A DNA stretch of 64,000 bases from positions 1 to 64,000 of the forward strand of contig JAURVB010012978.1 of the NCBI GenBank assembly GCA_033002965.1. The letters run 5' to 3'. Below, piece after piece: positions 63,035 through 64,000 of this stretch (within the stretch, counting starts at the first letter, position 1; the number at the start of each line of letters is the position of its first letter). The stretch comes from Piper betle. Its lineage: Eukaryota; Streptophyta; Magnoliopsida; Piperales; Piperaceae. Both the position numbers and the translations under genes were made by a program. The notes beneath the pieces were generated by a model that was not told where the DNA came from, did not search any database, and was given only the letters and a program-made list of their open reading frames with translations.

Positions 63035-63818
63035 TGTATATATAAGCCTTATATACATGAGTTACACCTCATATAATTTATATGAGTTACATCTTTTAGT
63101 TTAAGCAATATACTTAGTCTCACAATTTAAAATTTACATAAATAAATAAAACAATAAATAATAAAGGCAATTATAAAATTTCAGCACAATTTAATGTGTC
63201 TAATCCTTTCATCTTAATTATCAAAGTAATTATAATAAAAATTGATTTCAAAATATCTATTAATTTGTATATTTTTAAAAAATTTAAAATTAGGTGATAA
63301 TAATGTTAAAAAAAAGATAAAATTTTATCAACTTCCTACTTATTCGCCATACTTTTAATATATATATAAATATTATTTTGTGAAACCCACTAAAAATGTT
63401 GAAATTAAATATATGTTTCATATAAGTTATATGAAACATAGCTTATATGAACTTTTCCCTAAATATATATATTTGGGCACCACTCTGAAAAATAAATGAC
63501 GCTGACCCTTAGCATAACGTGCATTGTGCATAGTCCCCACTCCATTTTCCATGAACCAAATACTCAACAAATTAATAGCTGTTCGAACAAGGAGAGTTAG
63601 GGTAATGTGTCACGCTTAAATGACAATGGGTGTGCTAATCTTCTAGCAAAGCTAAATACTACAAAAGGTCGTCTTCTGAAGTAGCACAACAAACATTTTA
63701 AAGATTTAAACTTTAAGATTGCAGAGGTTACTGACTACGTAAGCCTGTAAATATGGAACATATGCTGTAGCTTAATCAGTTATATGCTGTTCTAGTTAGT
63801 AATTTTTTCTTAACCAAA
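63034..63818. other. AT-rich DNA upstream of the truncated lipase copy
   Basis: No coding sequence. The last bases (TGCTGTTCTAGTTAGTAATT) resemble those before the intact gene (TTGTTCTAGCTAGC), so the duplication included some upstream DNA. Confidence 0.4.
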
Positions 63819-63983
63819 ATGACGAGCATGAAGGGAAGCATTGCAGGCAGATGGAGGGAGATCCAAGGTGAACTCAAGTGGGCAGGCGTTCTTGATCCCC
63901 CTGACATTGATCTCCGGCGATCCCTCTTTGTCTCCATCGATGATCGTGGACCACTCAGTTGCCGGGATAGGCCGGGACAGTGA
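63819..63983 (+). pseudogene. Truncated tandem copy of the phospholipase A1-II gene
   Basis: Opens [20 protein letters not shown] and [18 protein letters not shown], close to the first ~39 residues of the gene at 59673 (about 30 identical). After that it diverges abruptly to [16 protein letters not shown] and a stop at 63981-63983, where the intact gene continues YGCLAQATADAF. The window ends 17 bp later, so the rest of the copy could lie beyond an insertion or an intron; as seen, it is broken. Confidence 0.75.
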
Positions 63984-64000
63984 GAGGGCAGCGGAGATAG

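Overview
This is a plant nuclear window, most likely from a monocot. The genes carry many small GT-AG introns, the first exons of several (KARI, DJ-1, MORF) are strikingly GC-rich, and AT-rich intergenic DNA is packed with small DNA transposons and LTR remnants. No ribosomal RNA, tRNA, CRISPR or bacterial operon structure is visible. I do not name a species.

Layout. (1) 1-4141: right end of an LTR, then a ten-exon minus-strand gene for chloroplast ketol-acid reductoisomerase (KARI, branched-chain amino-acid synthesis). (2) 4222-13058: a transposon stack starting about 80 bp upstream of the KARI start: three elements delimited by (TA)n tracts, two of them holding a 2.8-2.9 kb solo LTR in opposite orientations. 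(3) 13148-16247: a hAT-like element and a longer element full of satellites. (4) 17562-20094: seven-exon minus-strand gene for a tandem-domain DJ-1/PfpI protein. (5) 21386-23801: tandem repeats, a possible BAG-family fragment and two more hAT-like elements. (6) 24600-31000: (TA)n-flanked elements, one of which has captured patatin-like and HD-Zip IV gene fragments. (7) 32189-34842: MORF/DAG-type organelle RNA-editing factor with two apparent indels. (8) 35436-38275: decayed serine carboxypeptidase-like pseudogene. (9) 39696-41897: armadillo-repeat protein. (10) 44742-47031: trichome-birefringence-like (TBL) O-acetyltransferase. (11) 48815-49017: relic of a class 3 lipase. (12) 50200-55755: helitron-like end and two (TA)n-flanked elements, one carrying a broken GH31 alpha-xylosidase fragment. 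(13) 59673-60922: intact DAD1-like phospholipase A1, with a truncated paralogue at 63819-63983.

The host genes are ordinary single genes with unrelated functions (plastid amino-acid synthesis, stress or glyoxalase-like DJ-1, organelle RNA editing, wall polysaccharide acetylation, lipid hydrolysis) and do not form a pathway cluster; only the lipase is locally duplicated. The most unusual content is a recurrent element architecture: (TA)n tract, then a perfect or near-perfect hairpin 15-30 bp long, then an inverted repeat around CCGTTGGAT/ATCCAACGG, then a GC-rich or gene-fragment cargo. At least eight copies in four related end types lie in this window, and two carry recognisable host gene fragments.
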